64,000 bases of DNA from Luteimonas granuli (GTDB taxonomy: Bacteria; Pseudomonadota; Gammaproteobacteria; Xanthomonadales; Xanthomonadaceae). The notes beneath the pieces were generated by a model. It worked only from the letters and a program-made list of their open reading frames with translations, was not told where the DNA came from and did no database searches. Location: NCBI RefSeq assembly GCF_007795095.1, contig NZ_CP042218.1, positions 1,178,001 to 1,242,000 of the forward strand, given 5' to 3'. Positions 12,681 to 21,614 of this stretch are shown one piece after another (positions within the stretch are counted from its first letter, which is position 1; each line of letters begins with the position of its first letter). Both the position numbers and the translations under genes were made by a program.

Positions 12681-14591
12681 ATGGCGTACAACCAGTTCGA
12701 GCTGCTGCGCCAGCGGCGCTTCCTGCCCTATTTCGCCGTGCAGGCGCTGGGCGCCTTCAACGACAATGTCTACCGGCAGGCCATCATCGGCCTGCTGTTC
12801 CATCTGGGCGTGGACAGCGACCAGCGCACGCTCTACACCAACCTCGCGCCGGCGCTCTTCATCCTGCCCTACTTCCTGTTCTCCTCCATCGCCGGCCAGT
12901 TCGCCGAGAAGCTGGAGAAGCAGCGGCTGATCGTGATCACCACCACCATGGAGATCGGGATCATGACGCTGGCCGGCATCGGCTTCCTGCTCGGCCACAT
13001 GCCGCTGCTGCTGGTGGCCCTGTTCGCGACCGGCATGCAGTCGACGCTGTTCGGGCCGGTGAAGTACTCGATCCTGCCGGCGGTGCTGAAGCCGGAGGAG
13101 CTCACCGGCGGCAACGGCCTTGTGGAGATGGGCACCTCGCTGTCGATCCTCGCCGGGATGATCTACGGCGGGCTGGTGTTCCAGGTCGCGGGTGCGTGGG
13201 GACCGGAAGCCGCGGCGGCGTCGGTAGTGACGCTTGCGGTCATCGGCAACCTGGTGGCGCGCCTGATCCCGCGTGTGGACGCCGGCAAGCCCGACCTCGC
13301 GATCGAATGGAACCCGATCCCCGGCACGATCCGCACCTGGCGGCTCACACGGCGCACGCCGGCGGTGCGCAACGCCATCCTCGGCGTGTCCTGGTTCTGG
13401 TTCGTGGGCACGGTGCTGACCGCGCAGCTGCCCAACTACGCCGAGCTGCACCTGGGCGCGGCGGAGCGTTCGACCAGCCTGTACATCTTCGGCCTGGCCT
13501 TGTTCTCGGTCGGCGTCGGCACCGGCTCGCTGCTGTGCGAAAAGCTGTCCGCGCGCACGGTCGAGATCGGCCTGGTGCCGCTGGGCGCGCTGGGCATCAG
13601 CGCCTTCATGCTCGACCTGTACGTCGCGCGCAGCGGCCTGGCGCCGCAGGCCGGGCTCGACATCGCCGGCTTCCTCGCCGCCGAGAACGGCTGGCGCATC
13701 GCCATCGACCTGTGCGGCATCGGCTTCGCCTGCGGGCTCTTCATCGTGCCGCTGTTCGCACTGATCCAGAGTCGCACACCGAAGGACGAGATGGCGCGGG
13801 TGTTCGCCGGCCTGAACATCCAGAACTCGGCCTTCATCGTCGCCGCGGCGGTGACCGGGCTGGCGGTGCAGCAGGCGCTGGGCTGGAGCATCCCGCAGGT
13901 GTTCCTGGCGCTGGCGATCGCCAACCTGCTGGTCACCGGCTGGATCTTCACCATCGTCCCCGAGTTCGCGATGCGCTTCGTCAGCTGGCTGCTGGTGCGC
14001 ACGCTGTACCGGCTGGAGCTGCACGGCATCGAGCGCCACGTGCCCGATGAGGGCCCGGCGCTGCTGGTCTGCAACCACGTCAGCTATATGGACGCACTGA
14101 TCCTGGCCGCCAGCGTGCCGCGCCCGATCCGCTTCGTCATGTACTACCGAATCTTCCAGATCCCGGTAATGCGCTGGATCTTCCGTGCCGCCGGCGCGAT
14201 TCCGATCGCGAGCCCGAAGGAGGACGCGGCGATGATGCGGCGCGCGTTCGACAGCATCGACGAGGCGCTGGCCCGCGGCGAGCTGGTGCTGATCTTCCCC
14301 GAAGGCCGGCTGACGCCGGATGGCGACATCCAGCCGTTCAAGTCCGGCGTCGAACGCATCCTCGAACGGCGTCCGGTGCCGGTGGTGCCGATGGCCCTGC
14401 GCAACATGTGGAGCAGCATGTGGAGCCGCCGCAGCACTGCGGCCGCAAGCGGACGCCTGGGCCGCATGCGGGTGCCGCGCCGCTTCCGCGCGCCCGTGTC
14501 GGTGATGGCCGAAGCACCGGTTCCCGGGGCCGATGCCGACGCGCAGATGCTCGAGGCCCGCGTCCGCTCGCTCCGCGGCGACCATCCGTAG
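12681..14591 (+). CDS. MFS lysophospholipid transporter fused to PlsC-type acyltransferase
   Basis: Fusion of 636 residues. Residues about 1-430 are a major-facilitator transporter of the LplT type (FNDNVYRQAIIGLLF, about twelve hydrophobic helices). From about 440 there is a glycerolipid acyltransferase domain with the HX4D motif in CNHVSYMDALIL, the FPEGRLTPDG substrate motif and VPVVPMALRN. The likely role is import of lysophospholipid across the inner membrane and re-acylation. It resembles LplT joined to the acyltransferase half of Aas but lacks an AMP-binding (acyl-ACP synthetase) domain. The start lies 36 bases beyond the right end of the insertion sequence, so its original promoter has probably been displaced. 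Confidence 0.9.
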   Translation: MAYNQFELLRQRRFLPYFAVQALGAFNDNVYRQAIIGLLFHLGVDSDQRTLYTNLAPALFILPYFLFSSIAGQFAEKLEKQRLIVITTTMEIGIMTLAGIGFLLGHMPLLLVALFATGMQSTLFGPVKYSILPAVLKPEELTGGNGLVEMGTSLSILAGMIYGGLVFQVAGAWGPEAAAASVVTLAVIGNLVARLIPRVDAGKPDLAIEWNPIPGTIRTWRLTRRTPAVRNAILGVSWFWFVGTVLTAQLPNYAELHLGAAERSTSLYIFGLALFSVGVGTGSLLCEKLSARTVEIGLVPLGALGISAFMLDLYVARSGLAPQAGLDIAGFLAAENGWRIAIDLCGIGFACGLFIVPLFALIQSRTPKDEMARVFAGLNIQNSAFIVAAAVTGLAVQQALGWSIPQVFLALAIANLLVTGWIFTIVPEFAMRFVSWLLVRTLYRLELHGIERHVPDEGPALLVCNHVSYMDALILAASVPRPIRFVMYYRIFQIPVMRWIFRAAGAIPIASPKEDAAMMRRAFDSIDEALARGELVLIFPEGRLTPDGDIQPFKSGVERILERRPVPVVPMALRNMWSSMWSRRSTAAASGRLGRMRVPRRFRAPVSVMAEAPVPGADADAQMLEARVRSLRGDHP

Positions 14592-14606
14592 CGACGCTGT
14601 CGCGGA

Positions 14607-15485
14607 TCAGGAGACCCGGCGCGCCAGCAATCCCAGGGTCGCCGGATCGATCACCGCGCACACGCGCGGCAGCGCCAGCTCTTCGGCCAGATAGCGCGCA
14701 TTCGCGCCGCCGAGCCAGACCGTGACGCCCGGCTCGAGGGCGGCATCGAGCCTCTGCAACTCCTCCAGCGCCACCCGCGCCTGGCCGGGATCCATCGAGC
14801 TCACTGCGACGCCCATCGCATGCAGCCGGGTGGCCACCCGTGCCAGTTCCTCCGCGGGCAGCTCCGTGCCCAGGTACAGGACCGGCACGCCGGCATCGCA
14901 TGCGTGCAGCGCCGCGCCGATCAGGCCGAGCTCGTGCCGCTCGCCAGGCAGGGTCGCGAACAGCACGCGCGGCTGCCGCTCCCGGGGATGCTGGTCGAGC
15001 ACCGACAGCAGGCGCGCACGCAGCAGGCTGCTGACCAGCCGCTCCTGCGCGATCGCCAGGCGTCCGTCGGCCCAGCGCACGCCGACCTCGCGCAGGAGTG
15101 GGCCGACCACGCGCGCGATCAACACCGCGAGCGGCAGGGTCGCGATCGCCACCGACAGTTCGCGATCGAACGCGTCCACGCGATAGTCGGCGATCGCATG
15201 CAGCATCCGGTCGGGCAGCCCGTCGACATCGCCATAGCCGGCGTGCCGGCCTTCCTGCAGCAGCCGCTCAAGCGCCGCATCGTCCAGCGCGGCCAGCTGC
15301 CCGATCGCGTGGCCACGGTCGATCAGCCGGTGCAACCGGGCCAGGCGCTCCACCATCGCCGCGTCGTACACGCGGCGACCCCTGGCATCCCGATGCGGGA
15401 CCACGACGCCGTGGCGCCGCTCCCAGGCGCGCAGGGTCGCGGGCGTCAGTCCAGTGAGCTCGGCGGCAGCCTTGACCGGGTACAT
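14607..15485 (-). CDS. MerR-type B12-binding light regulator, CarH/LitR family
   Basis: Protein of 292 residues. An N-terminal MerR winged helix ([20 protein letters not shown], then ERRHGVVVP...GRRVYD) is followed by a helical bundle and a cobalamin-binding domain. In the bundle the CarH signature W-x9-EH is present as W-x9-ER ([12 protein letters not shown]), so the usual His is Arg. The B12 domain keeps the lower-ligand motif ExHxxG ([14 protein letters not shown]). Known CarH/LitR proteins repress DNA in the dark with adenosylcobalamin and are released by light. The ATG at 15485 was chosen because an upstream start would place the TGTACA operator inside the gene. It is divergent from the fasciclin-DUF378-photolyase operon. 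Confidence 0.88.
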   Translation of the reverse strand: MYPVKAAAELTGLTPATLRAWERRHGVVVPHRDARGRRVYDAAMVERLARLHRLIDRGHAIGQLAALDDAALERLLQEGRHAGYGDVDGLPDRMLHAIADYRVDAFDRELSVAIATLPLAVLIARVVGPLLREVGVRWADGRLAIAQERLVSSLLRARLLSVLDQHPRERQPRVLFATLPGERHELGLIGAALHACDAGVPVLYLGTELPAEELARVATRLHAMGVAVSSMDPGQARVALEELQRLDAALEPGVTVWLGGANARYLAEELALPRVCAVIDPATLGLLARRVS

Positions 15486-15494
15486 GCCGTGCAA

Positions 15495-15526
15495 TGTACA
15501 AGATATGTACAACATCATGTTGTACA
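15495..15526. promoter_or_regulatory. Three-copy TGTACA operator for the CarH/LitR-like regulator
   Basis: TGTACA occurs at 15495-15500, 15506-15511 and 15521-15526, the first two exactly 11 bases apart and the third 15 further on. CarH/LitR proteins are known to bind repeated TnTACA sites, often in 11-base steps. The array is 10-41 bases upstream of the regulator start and about 60-90 bases upstream of the divergent fasciclin gene, so it could control both. No convincing -35/-10 pair could be fixed by eye. Confidence 0.75.
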
Positions 15527-15584
15527 GATTCCTAACAGGCGTCCCTTGAAACTGCATGTCCGGAACACACCACGGAGACTGCAG

Positions 15585-16136
15585 ATGAACACCCACGCAT
15601 TTCATTCCCCCCGCCGTATCGCGCCCACCCTGGTCGCCGCCCTCGCTCTCGCCCTGGCCGCACCGGTGGCCCTCGCGGCCCCGCAAACATCCGGCGGGGC
15701 CGGTGCCTCCCAGGCACGGGCCAGCGCCGACATCGTCGAGACCGCCCTGGCCGCGGGCCAGTTCAAGACGCTTGCCGCCGCCCTCGGTGCGGCCGGCCTG
15801 GTCGACACGCTCAAGGGCAGCGGTCCCTTCACGGTCTTCGCGCCGACCGACGCCGCCTTCGCCGCCCTGCCGGCCGGTACCGTGGACGAACTGCTCAAGC
15901 CGGAGAACAGGGACCGGCTGGTCGCCATCCTCACCTACCACGTCGTGGCCGGCAGACTTCCTGCGGCGCGCGTCGCCACCATGGACCAGGCGGCGACGGT
16001 CAACGGCGAAAGCATCGACATCCGCGCCAGCGGCGACGGGGTCACCGTGGACGGCGCCCGCGTGGTGAAGGCCGACGTGGCCGCCAGCAACGGCGTGATC
16101 CACGTGATCGACGCCGTGCTGATGCCCTCCAACTGA
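15585..16136 (+). CDS. Secreted fasciclin (FAS1) domain protein
   Basis: Protein of 183 residues with a signal peptide (hydrophobic [19 protein letters not shown]) and one FAS1 domain: [40 protein letters not shown], the [19 protein letters not shown] helix region, and the C-terminal [16 protein letters not shown]1 proteins are extracytoplasmic adhesion or stress proteins; the exact role is unknown. The ATG at 15585 is chosen because it begins the signal peptide. It is first in an operon with a DUF378 gene and photolyase, behind the TGTACA operator, suggesting light or B12 control. Confidence 0.9.
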   Translation: MNTHAFHSPRRIAPTLVAALALALAAPVALAAPQTSGGAGASQARASADIVETALAAGQFKTLAAALGAAGLVDTLKGSGPFTVFAPTDAAFAALPAGTVDELLKPENRDRLVAILTYHVVAGRLPAARVATMDQAATVNGESIDIRASGDGVTVDGARVVKADVAASNGVIHVIDAVLMPSN

Positions 16137-16153
16137 CCCGCGGGAAAACAACC

Positions 16154-16360
16154 ATGAAGATCCTCGACATCGTCACCCTGCTGCTCGTGATCGTGGGCGG
16201 CATCAACTGGGGGCTGGTGGGCGCCGCCCAGTTCGACCTGGTCGCCACGCTGTTCGGCGGCCAGGACGCTGCCTTGGCGCGGCTGGTCTACGTCCTGGTC
16301 GCACTGTCCGCCCTGTACCAGATCCTGCCCCTGCTGCGGACCGCAAGCCGCCCCGGATGA
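16154..16360 (+). CDS. DUF378 small membrane protein (YuzA-like)
   Basis: Sixty-eight residues with two predicted membrane helices (ILDIVTLLLVIVGGINWGL and LVYVLVALSALYQILPLL) and the family signature GGINWGLVGAAQFDLVATLF. The function of the family is unknown. It overlaps the photolyase start by four bases (ATGA), so the two are translationally coupled. Confidence 0.88.
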   Translation: MKILDIVTLLLVIVGGINWGLVGAAQFDLVATLFGGQDAALARLVYVLVALSALYQILPLLRTASRPG

Positions 16361-17814
16361 GCGCGGTCGCGCTGGTCTGGTTCCGCGACGACCTGCGGCT
16401 GCGGGACCATGCGGCGCTGCAGGCGGCCCTGAAGGCCGGACTGGCACCGCTGCCGGTCTACATCCATGCCCCCCACGAGGAGGGGACATGGGTGCCCGGC
16501 GCCGCGTCCAACGCCTGGCGCCATCGCGCCCTGCATGCACTCGACGCGGACCTGCGCGCGCGCGGCAGCCGCCTGCACGTGTTCGCCGGCGACAGCGGCG
16601 ACGTGCTGCAGTCGGCGGCGGCGTCGACCGCCGCCTCCGCCGTGTTCTGGAACCGGCGCCACGAACCCGCCGTCGACCAGCGCGACATCGCCCTCCGACG
16701 GCGGCTGCGCGCCCTGGGTTTGCGCGCCGACGCCTGGAGCAGCGGCCTGCTGTTCGAGCCCTGGCAGCTGGAGACCCGCGGCGGGGATCCGTTCCGCGTG
16801 TTCACGCCGTTCTGGAACGCGGCCCGGCGCCAGTGGAATCCGATGCCGCCATCACCTGCCCCCCAACGGTTGCCACCGTTCGAGGCGCTGCCCGGCGAAA
16901 CCGGCATCGATGCGCTGGGCCTGCGGCCGGCCCCGGGCTGGGACGCCTCCTTTTGGCGGCACTGGACGCCCGGCGAGGCCGGCGCCGACCGGGCACTGGA
17001 CTCCTTCATCGAGGAAGGGCTGCACGACTACAGCGCCGGACGCGACCTTCCAGCCCGCAGCCTCACCTCGCGGCTGTCGCCCCACCTGCACTTCGGCGAG
17101 ATCACCGCCACGCGGATCGTCGCGCGGCTGGCCGACGCCGGCTCCGTCGAGGAGCGCCGCGCCTATGTCCGGGAGCTCGTCTGGCGGGAGTTCGGCCGGC
17201 ACGTGCTGCATCATTTCCCCCATACGAGCGAAGCCGACTTCAACCCGCGCTTCAACGATTTCCCCTGGGCGCCGCCTGACCCGCGGCTGCTGCGCGCGTG
17301 GCAGCGGGGCCGCACCGGCATCCCGCTCGTGGACGCCGGCATGCGCGAACTCCGGGCGACCGGCTGGATGCACAACCGCGTACGCATGGTCGCGGCCAGC
17401 TTCCTCACCAAGCACCTGCGCATGCACTGGCTGCACGGTGCACGCTGGTTCTGGGACACGCTGGTCGACGCCGATCTTGGCAACAACACGCTCGGCTGGC
17501 AGTGGGTGGCCGGCACCGGCGTGGACGCGGCGCCCTATTTCCGCGTGTTCAACCCGGTGCTGCAGGCGCAGCGGTTCGATCCGCAGGGCGACTACATCGC
17601 GCGCTGGATACCGGAACTGCGTGGCCTGCCGCCACGCGCAAGGCATGCGCCATGGCTGGCGGGTGCCGCGGCGCGCGGGCACATCGGCGACTATCCGGCA
17701 GAACCGGTCGTCGACCTCGCGAAGGGGCGGGCCGCGGCCCTGGCCGCGTTCGAGCACGTAAGCGCGGGACGCAGCCGAGCAGCGCTGCCACCGCCGCAGC
17801 CGCCCGATCCGTGA
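16357..17814 (+). CDS. phrB: Deoxyribodipyrimidine photolyase
   Basis: Blue-light DNA repair enzyme that splits cyclobutane pyrimidine dimers using FAD. The 485 residues comprise an N-terminal antenna-binding domain (LVWFRDDLRLRDHAALQAAL) and a C-terminal FAD domain (LSPHLHFGEIT, WREFGRHVLHHFPHTSEADF, GIPLVDAGMRELRATGWMHN, NRVRMVAASFLTKHL, LGWQWVAGTGVDAAPYFRVF). The Asn/Trp pattern of class I CPD photolyases is intact. It is the last gene of the operon behind the CarH-type operator, which fits light-induced repair. Confidence 0.95.
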   Translation: MSAVALVWFRDDLRLRDHAALQAALKAGLAPLPVYIHAPHEEGTWVPGAASNAWRHRALHALDADLRARGSRLHVFAGDSGDVLQSAAASTAASAVFWNRRHEPAVDQRDIALRRRLRALGLRADAWSSGLLFEPWQLETRGGDPFRVFTPFWNAARRQWNPMPPSPAPQRLPPFEALPGETGIDALGLRPAPGWDASFWRHWTPGEAGADRALDSFIEEGLHDYSAGRDLPARSLTSRLSPHLHFGEITATRIVARLADAGSVEERRAYVRELVWREFGRHVLHHFPHTSEADFNPRFNDFPWAPPDPRLLRAWQRGRTGIPLVDAGMRELRATGWMHNRVRMVAASFLTKHLRMHWLHGARWFWDTLVDADLGNNTLGWQWVAGTGVDAAPYFRVFNPVLQAQRFDPQGDYIARWIPELRGLPPRARHAPWLAGAAARGHIGDYPAEPVVDLAKGRAAALAAFEHVSAGRSRAALPPPQPPDP

Positions 17815-17817
17815 CGT

Positions 17818-18798
17818 TCAGTTCACCCAGCCGGCCACCACGAACAGGGCCAGCACGGCCAGCCAGACCAGCAGCACGCGCCAGACGAGCGACATCGCGT
17901 CCCGCATGACCTGGCCCAGCGGTGCATCCAGGATGCCGGCCATCGGCTCCGCCCCGGGCGGCACGCCAGGATCGCCGGTCCCGGTCCCGTCCAGCCCGGC
18001 GTCGACAGCCTCCACGGTCGCGGACGCGGCGGCTGCGAGATCGCCCGCCTCCTCGTCCAGCTCCCAGCGCACGCTGACGCGCCCCACCGCGGCAAGCATG
18101 CCGGTGCCCGCGCGCAGGGCCGAGCCACCGGCCGCCTTCCACGCCGACACCACCACGTCGAAGTTGCCTACCAGCGCCAACGACAGCGCCATCAGCTGGG
18201 CCACCGGCCAGTCCAGTACCGCCAGCAGCCTGCGTGCGCCGTCCACGGAATCCGCGGGCAGGTACAGCGCCGGCTCGTCCTCGGCGGCGATCGCCACGAG
18301 CCGGTACAGCAGGGCGCCGACGGCGCCGAGCAGCACGAACCAGAACAGCACCCCGAACCAGCGCCGCAGCGCGGCCACGAAGACGCGGCCGACCTCGTCG
18401 CGGGCCTCGCCCGCCCCGGCAGCGGCAGCGGGACGCAGCCGCGCCAATGCCTCGCGGCGCTCGGCCGCATCCGCAGCCCCGACCACGGCGTCGACATCGA
18501 GGTCCAGATCGCGTGGCCCCCAGGCGTAGAACACCACCGCCACGCCGAACAGCAGCGCCGGCAGTCCGAAGGCGAACCCGTCGAGCAGCCATTGCACGAA
18601 GCCGACAACGATGAGCACCGGCACCAGCGCCAGCAGCAGGCCCCAGCGGCTGCGCCAGAAGCCGTCGGCAGTGAAGTGCCGGTCCAGCCGGGCCAGCAGG
18701 GCCCGGTACCAGCCGAAGTCACGCACGGCGGCGGCGAACGCAGGCGCCAGATGCCCGAGGGCCAGCGCGACCACCACAGCGAACAGGGTCGAGAACAT
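17818..18798 (-). CDS. ampE: AmpE-like regulatory membrane protein
   Basis: Protein of 326 residues with four to five predicted membrane helices (LLLALVPVLIVVGFVQWLL, LFWFVLLGAVGALLY, VWRVLLVWLAVLALFVVAG) and a long soluble loop. The pattern LARLRPAAAA...VFVAALRRWFGVLFWFVLLG resembles AmpE, an inner-membrane protein originally linked to sensing of beta-lactamase induction and related in fold to CobD. Similarity is moderate and the assignment rests on topology and these motifs. No ampD gene is adjacent in this window. It is convergent with the photolyase gene, with only three bases between them. Confidence 0.7.
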   Translation of the reverse strand: MFSTLFAVVVALALGHLAPAFAAAVRDFGWYRALLARLDRHFTADGFWRSRWGLLLALVPVLIVVGFVQWLLDGFAFGLPALLFGVAVVFYAWGPRDLDLDVDAVVGAADAAERREALARLRPAAAAGAGEARDEVGRVFVAALRRWFGVLFWFVLLGAVGALLYRLVAIAAEDEPALYLPADSVDGARRLLAVLDWPVAQLMALSLALVGNFDVVVSAWKAAGGSALRAGTGMLAAVGRVSVRWELDEEAGDLAAAASATVEAVDAGLDGTGTGDPGVPPGAEPMAGILDAPLGQVMRDAMSLVWRVLLVWLAVLALFVVAGWVN

Positions 18799-18830
18799 GG
18801 ACCGATTCTAGCCCCGCCCGGCGTCCGCGC

Positions 18831-19724
18831 TCAGCCGCCGGCGTGCCAGCGCTCGATCAGCCAGCGCGAGATCGAGATCGTCGGCGACAGCAACAGGCCG
18901 TCGGGCCCGGATTCGCCGCGCAGGGCGGCCCCGACCTCGTCGCGGCCGAACCAGCGCGCATCCTCCAGTTCGTCGCTGGCGCAGTGCGGCTCGTCGGGCT
19001 CCGCGTCGGCCTCGAAGCCGAGCATCAGGGACGAGGGGAAGGGCCAGGGCTGCGAGGCCAGGTAGCGGCAGCCTCGCACGCGGACCGAGGACTCCTCGAA
19101 GACCTCGCGCACCACGGTCTGCTCCAGTGATTCCCCCGGCTCGACGAAGCCCGCCAGCACCGAATAGCGCCGCGGCGCCCAGCCGGGGCCGCGACCAAGC
19201 AGCAGCCGCTCGCCGTCGCTGACCGCGACGATCACCGCGGGATCGCTGCGCGGGTAGTGCTCCAGCGCGCAGGCGCCGCACCAGCCCAGCCAGCCCGCAC
19301 GGCGGTAGTCCAGGACGCCGCCGCAGGCGCCGCAGTGGCGGTGCCGCGCGCGCCAGTGCAGCACCGCGCGCGCCTGGGCGAAGGCGGTGGCCTCGAAGTC
19401 CGGCCACTGCGCGGCGGCGCTGCGCAGGTCGATGCGCGAGGGCACGGAGCCGTCGCCGGCATCCTCCTCGCGCACCGCGAACCAGCCTTCGCCGCCGCGC
19501 AGGCCCAGGAACAGCGCTTCGCCCGGGCCATCGGCCAGGTCCGCGGCCCGCGGCGCCAGCAGCGCGCCGGCGGCATCCGCCCAGGACCGCCCCTCGGCAT
19601 CGAGCACCAGCGCCCGGCCTTGCACCCAGAGCCGGGCGAGGGCATCGCGGTCGTCACGGAGGTTCTCGGCGCGGTCCAGCGGCGCCTCGACGAAGGCGAA
19701 CGGCGCAGCGCGCCGCGGAGTCAT
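18831..19724 (-). CDS. nudC: NAD(+) diphosphatase / NADH pyrophosphatase (Nudix)
   Basis: Hydrolyses NAD(H) to NMN(H) and AMP and can remove NAD caps from RNA. In the 297 residues a zinc ribbon is visible ([12 protein letters not shown], then [16 protein letters not shown]). The Nudix box is [20 protein letters not shown], and the NudC-specific motif [14 protein letters not shown] follows. The start codon overlaps the erpA stop (ATGA), suggesting one transcript erpA-nudC. Confidence 0.95.
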   Translation of the reverse strand: MTPRRAAPFAFVEAPLDRAENLRDDRDALARLWVQGRALVLDAEGRSWADAAGALLAPRAADLADGPGEALFLGLRGGEGWFAVREEDAGDGSVPSRIDLRSAAAQWPDFEATAFAQARAVLHWRARHRHCGACGGVLDYRRAGWLGWCGACALEHYPRSDPAVIVAVSDGERLLLGRGPGWAPRRYSVLAGFVEPGESLEQTVVREVFEESSVRVRGCRYLASQPWPFPSSLMLGFEADAEPDEPHCASDELEDARWFGRDEVGAALRGESGPDGLLLSPTISISRWLIERWHAGG

Positions 19725-20094
19725 GTCGTGAAGCTGCTGCCGCAGCCGCAGGTCGACTTCGCGTTCGGATTGCGGATGGTGAACTGTGCGCCGTGGAGAC
19801 TTTCGACGTAGTCGACCGCGGCGCCCATCAGGTACTGCAGGCTCAGCGGGTCGACCACGAGGGTCACGCCGTCGGTGGCCACGGCCAGATCGTCCTCACC
19901 CTGCTCCTCGTCGAACTCGAAGCCGTACTGGAAGCCCGAGCAGCCGCCCCCTGGATGTAGACGCGCAGCTTGAGGGCGTCGTTGCCCTCTTCGGCGATGA
20001 GTTCGCGCACCTTGGCCGCGGCCGCGGGCGTGAAGTCCAGCGGGCGGTCGAGCGTCTGGTAGCCGGGTGCGGAGAGATCGATCGTGGTGCTCAT
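19721..20094 (-). pseudogene. erpA: Iron-sulfur cluster insertion protein ErpA, frameshifted at a C run
   Basis: A-type carrier that delivers Fe-S clusters to target proteins. Read with one added base, the product is 124 residues and normal: [20 protein letters not shown], then [19 protein letters not shown], then the C-terminal pair in [11 protein letters not shown]. As given, a run of five C (19947-19951, + strand) is one short, so the frame is lost right at the first conserved Cys. Both halves, the stop overlap with nudC and the start context are otherwise perfect. erpA is usually essential for respiration, so an assembly error is more likely than true loss. Confidence 0.88.
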
Positions 20095-20126
20095 GGCATC
20101 AAGCATGGGGGGCGCGGACGCGGGCT

Positions 20127-20822
20127 TCAAGCGTCCGGCGCGGAACGGGGCGTCGCCGCCGTGGCTTCCGCCCAGGTGAACGACTCCTCAACCGCGGCGC
20201 CGCGCGGCGGCGCCAGGCGCACGATGACGCGCAGCGGCTTGAAGCCCGGGGGCAGGAGCAGGTCGCCTTCGACCTGCTGGAAGTACTTGAACGAATACTC
20301 CACGCCCGGCGCGTCCTCCGTCTGCCGCAGCTCGGCCCACGTCAGACGCTCGAGACTGTCGTTGCGCGAGCCCTCGACCGCGATGCTCAGGCTGCCGCTG
20401 CTCACCGCCGCCCGGTTCAGGGTCTGGGTGAGGGTGGCGGTGAAGTGCCAGGCGCCCTCGCCCTGCGACTGCAGGCGCAGCCCGTGCACGGCCAGACCGC
20501 GCCGCTGGCTGGTGCTGCCGACCAGGCGTTCGTAGAAGGCCACGTCGGCGCGCAGCGCGGAGATCTCCTCGTCGCGCTCGGCCAGCGTGATCTGCAGATC
20601 GCTGTTGGCTTCGCGGCTGACCTGGTCGGAGCGCGCGAGCGTGGCGATCTCCTGGCGCAAGCCATCGACCTCGTCCCGCAGCGCCGCAGCATCGTCGCCA
20701 CCGCCGCCGCTGGCCACCGTCCAGATCCCCCAGAGTCCGAACAGCAGGCAGGCCGCGAGCACGCCCATCAGGATCATGTGCGCGCGCGGGTGCGGATGTT
20801 CGGGCGGCGGGGAGTCCGGCAT
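20127..20822 (-). CDS. DUF6776-like membrane-anchored coiled-coil protein
   Basis: Protein of 231 residues with one N-terminal membrane helix ([19 protein letters not shown]), a coiled-coil segment (about residues 45-95, [20 protein letters not shown] and onward), and a beta-rich C-terminal domain ([20 protein letters not shown]). It resembles the DUF6776 family of unknown function. The ATG at 20822 gives [15 protein letters not shown]; a GTG at 20846 in frame is an alternative. It lies 32 bases upstream of erpA on the same strand. Confidence 0.7.
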   Translation of the reverse strand: MPDSPPPEHPHPRAHMILMGVLAACLLFGLWGIWTVASGGGGDDAAALRDEVDGLRQEIATLARSDQVSREANSDLQITLAERDEEISALRADVAFYERLVGSTSQRRGLAVHGLRLQSQGEGAWHFTATLTQTLNRAAVSSGSLSIAVEGSRNDSLERLTWAELRQTEDAPGVEYSFKYFQQVEGDLLLPPGFKPLRVIVRLAPPRGAAVEESFTWAEATAATPRSAPDA

Positions 20823-20922
20823 CCGCGCATGGTAACGCCGCCGCACGGGCGCGGCGCAGGCGCCGGGTGAACGCGGCCGTGCCTATACTCCGCCCGGATG
20901 CAGTTCGCCCTGGAGCGCGGCC

Positions 20923-21510
20923 ATGTCCGAAGCCCACCTGTTCGCCGCCGGCATCCTGCTCGCCTGGCTGGCCGGCATCCGCGTCTATCTCACCGTGTTC
21001 GGCGTCGGCATCGCCGGAGCCCTGGGCTGGCTGGAGCTCCCGGCCGCGCTGGAGGTCACGATGTCTCCCTGGGTGCTGGGCGTGTCCGGCGCGCTGGCGC
21101 TGGTGGAGTTCTTCGCCGACAAGATCCCCGGCGTCGATTCCGGCTGGGATCTGCTGCAGACCCTGGCCCGGGTCCCCGCCGGCGCTTTCCTGGCCGCGGC
21201 GGCGCTCTCGCCCGACGGCGAACTGTCCGCCGGCATGCTCGCCACCGGCGCCGGCGTGGCGCTGGGCAGCCACGCACTGAAGGCCGGCAGCCGGGTGCTG
21301 ATCAACGCGTCCCCGGAGCCGCTGAGCAACTGGGGCGCTTCCGCCACCGAGGACGTGGCCGCCATCGGCCTGCTGGCTCTGGCGCTGGCCAATCCGCTCC
21401 TCGCGCTCGGAATCGCGCTCGCACTGAGCCTGCTCCTGGCCCTGGCCCTGTGGTGGGTGTGGCGCAGACTCTTCAGGCGCCGGCCGGCCCCGGTCTCCGG
21501 CCGAAGCTGA
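20923..21510 (+). CDS. DUF4126 multi-pass membrane protein
   Basis: Protein of 195 residues with about five membrane helices. Recognisable segments are FAAGILLAWLAGIRVYLTVF, ALVEFFADKIPGVDSGWDLL and ALKAGSRVLINASPEPLSNW, which are typical of DUF4126. The function is unknown. The C-terminus is Arg-rich (RRLFRRRPAPVSGRS). It is divergent from the DUF6776 gene. Confidence 0.85.
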   Translation: MSEAHLFAAGILLAWLAGIRVYLTVFGVGIAGALGWLELPAALEVTMSPWVLGVSGALALVEFFADKIPGVDSGWDLLQTLARVPAGAFLAAAALSPDGELSAGMLATGAGVALGSHALKAGSRVLINASPEPLSNWGASATEDVAAIGLLALALANPLLALGIALALSLLLALALWWVWRRLFRRRPAPVSGRS

Positions 21511-21614
21511 ACGCGACCGCGGTCCCACGTCCGGTCCGCCCAATCGTTGTAGGCTTCCCCGTTCGGGGGAGGCGCCTGCGCGCCGGTCCTCCACACCTTA
21601 CGGAGGACCCCGCG

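Noticed and set aside
20898..21614. N-terminal extension of the REC-GGDEF-EAL protein by about 240 residues
   Set aside because: It is the DUF4126 gene read in another frame; the extension is Arg/Gly-rich without domains.
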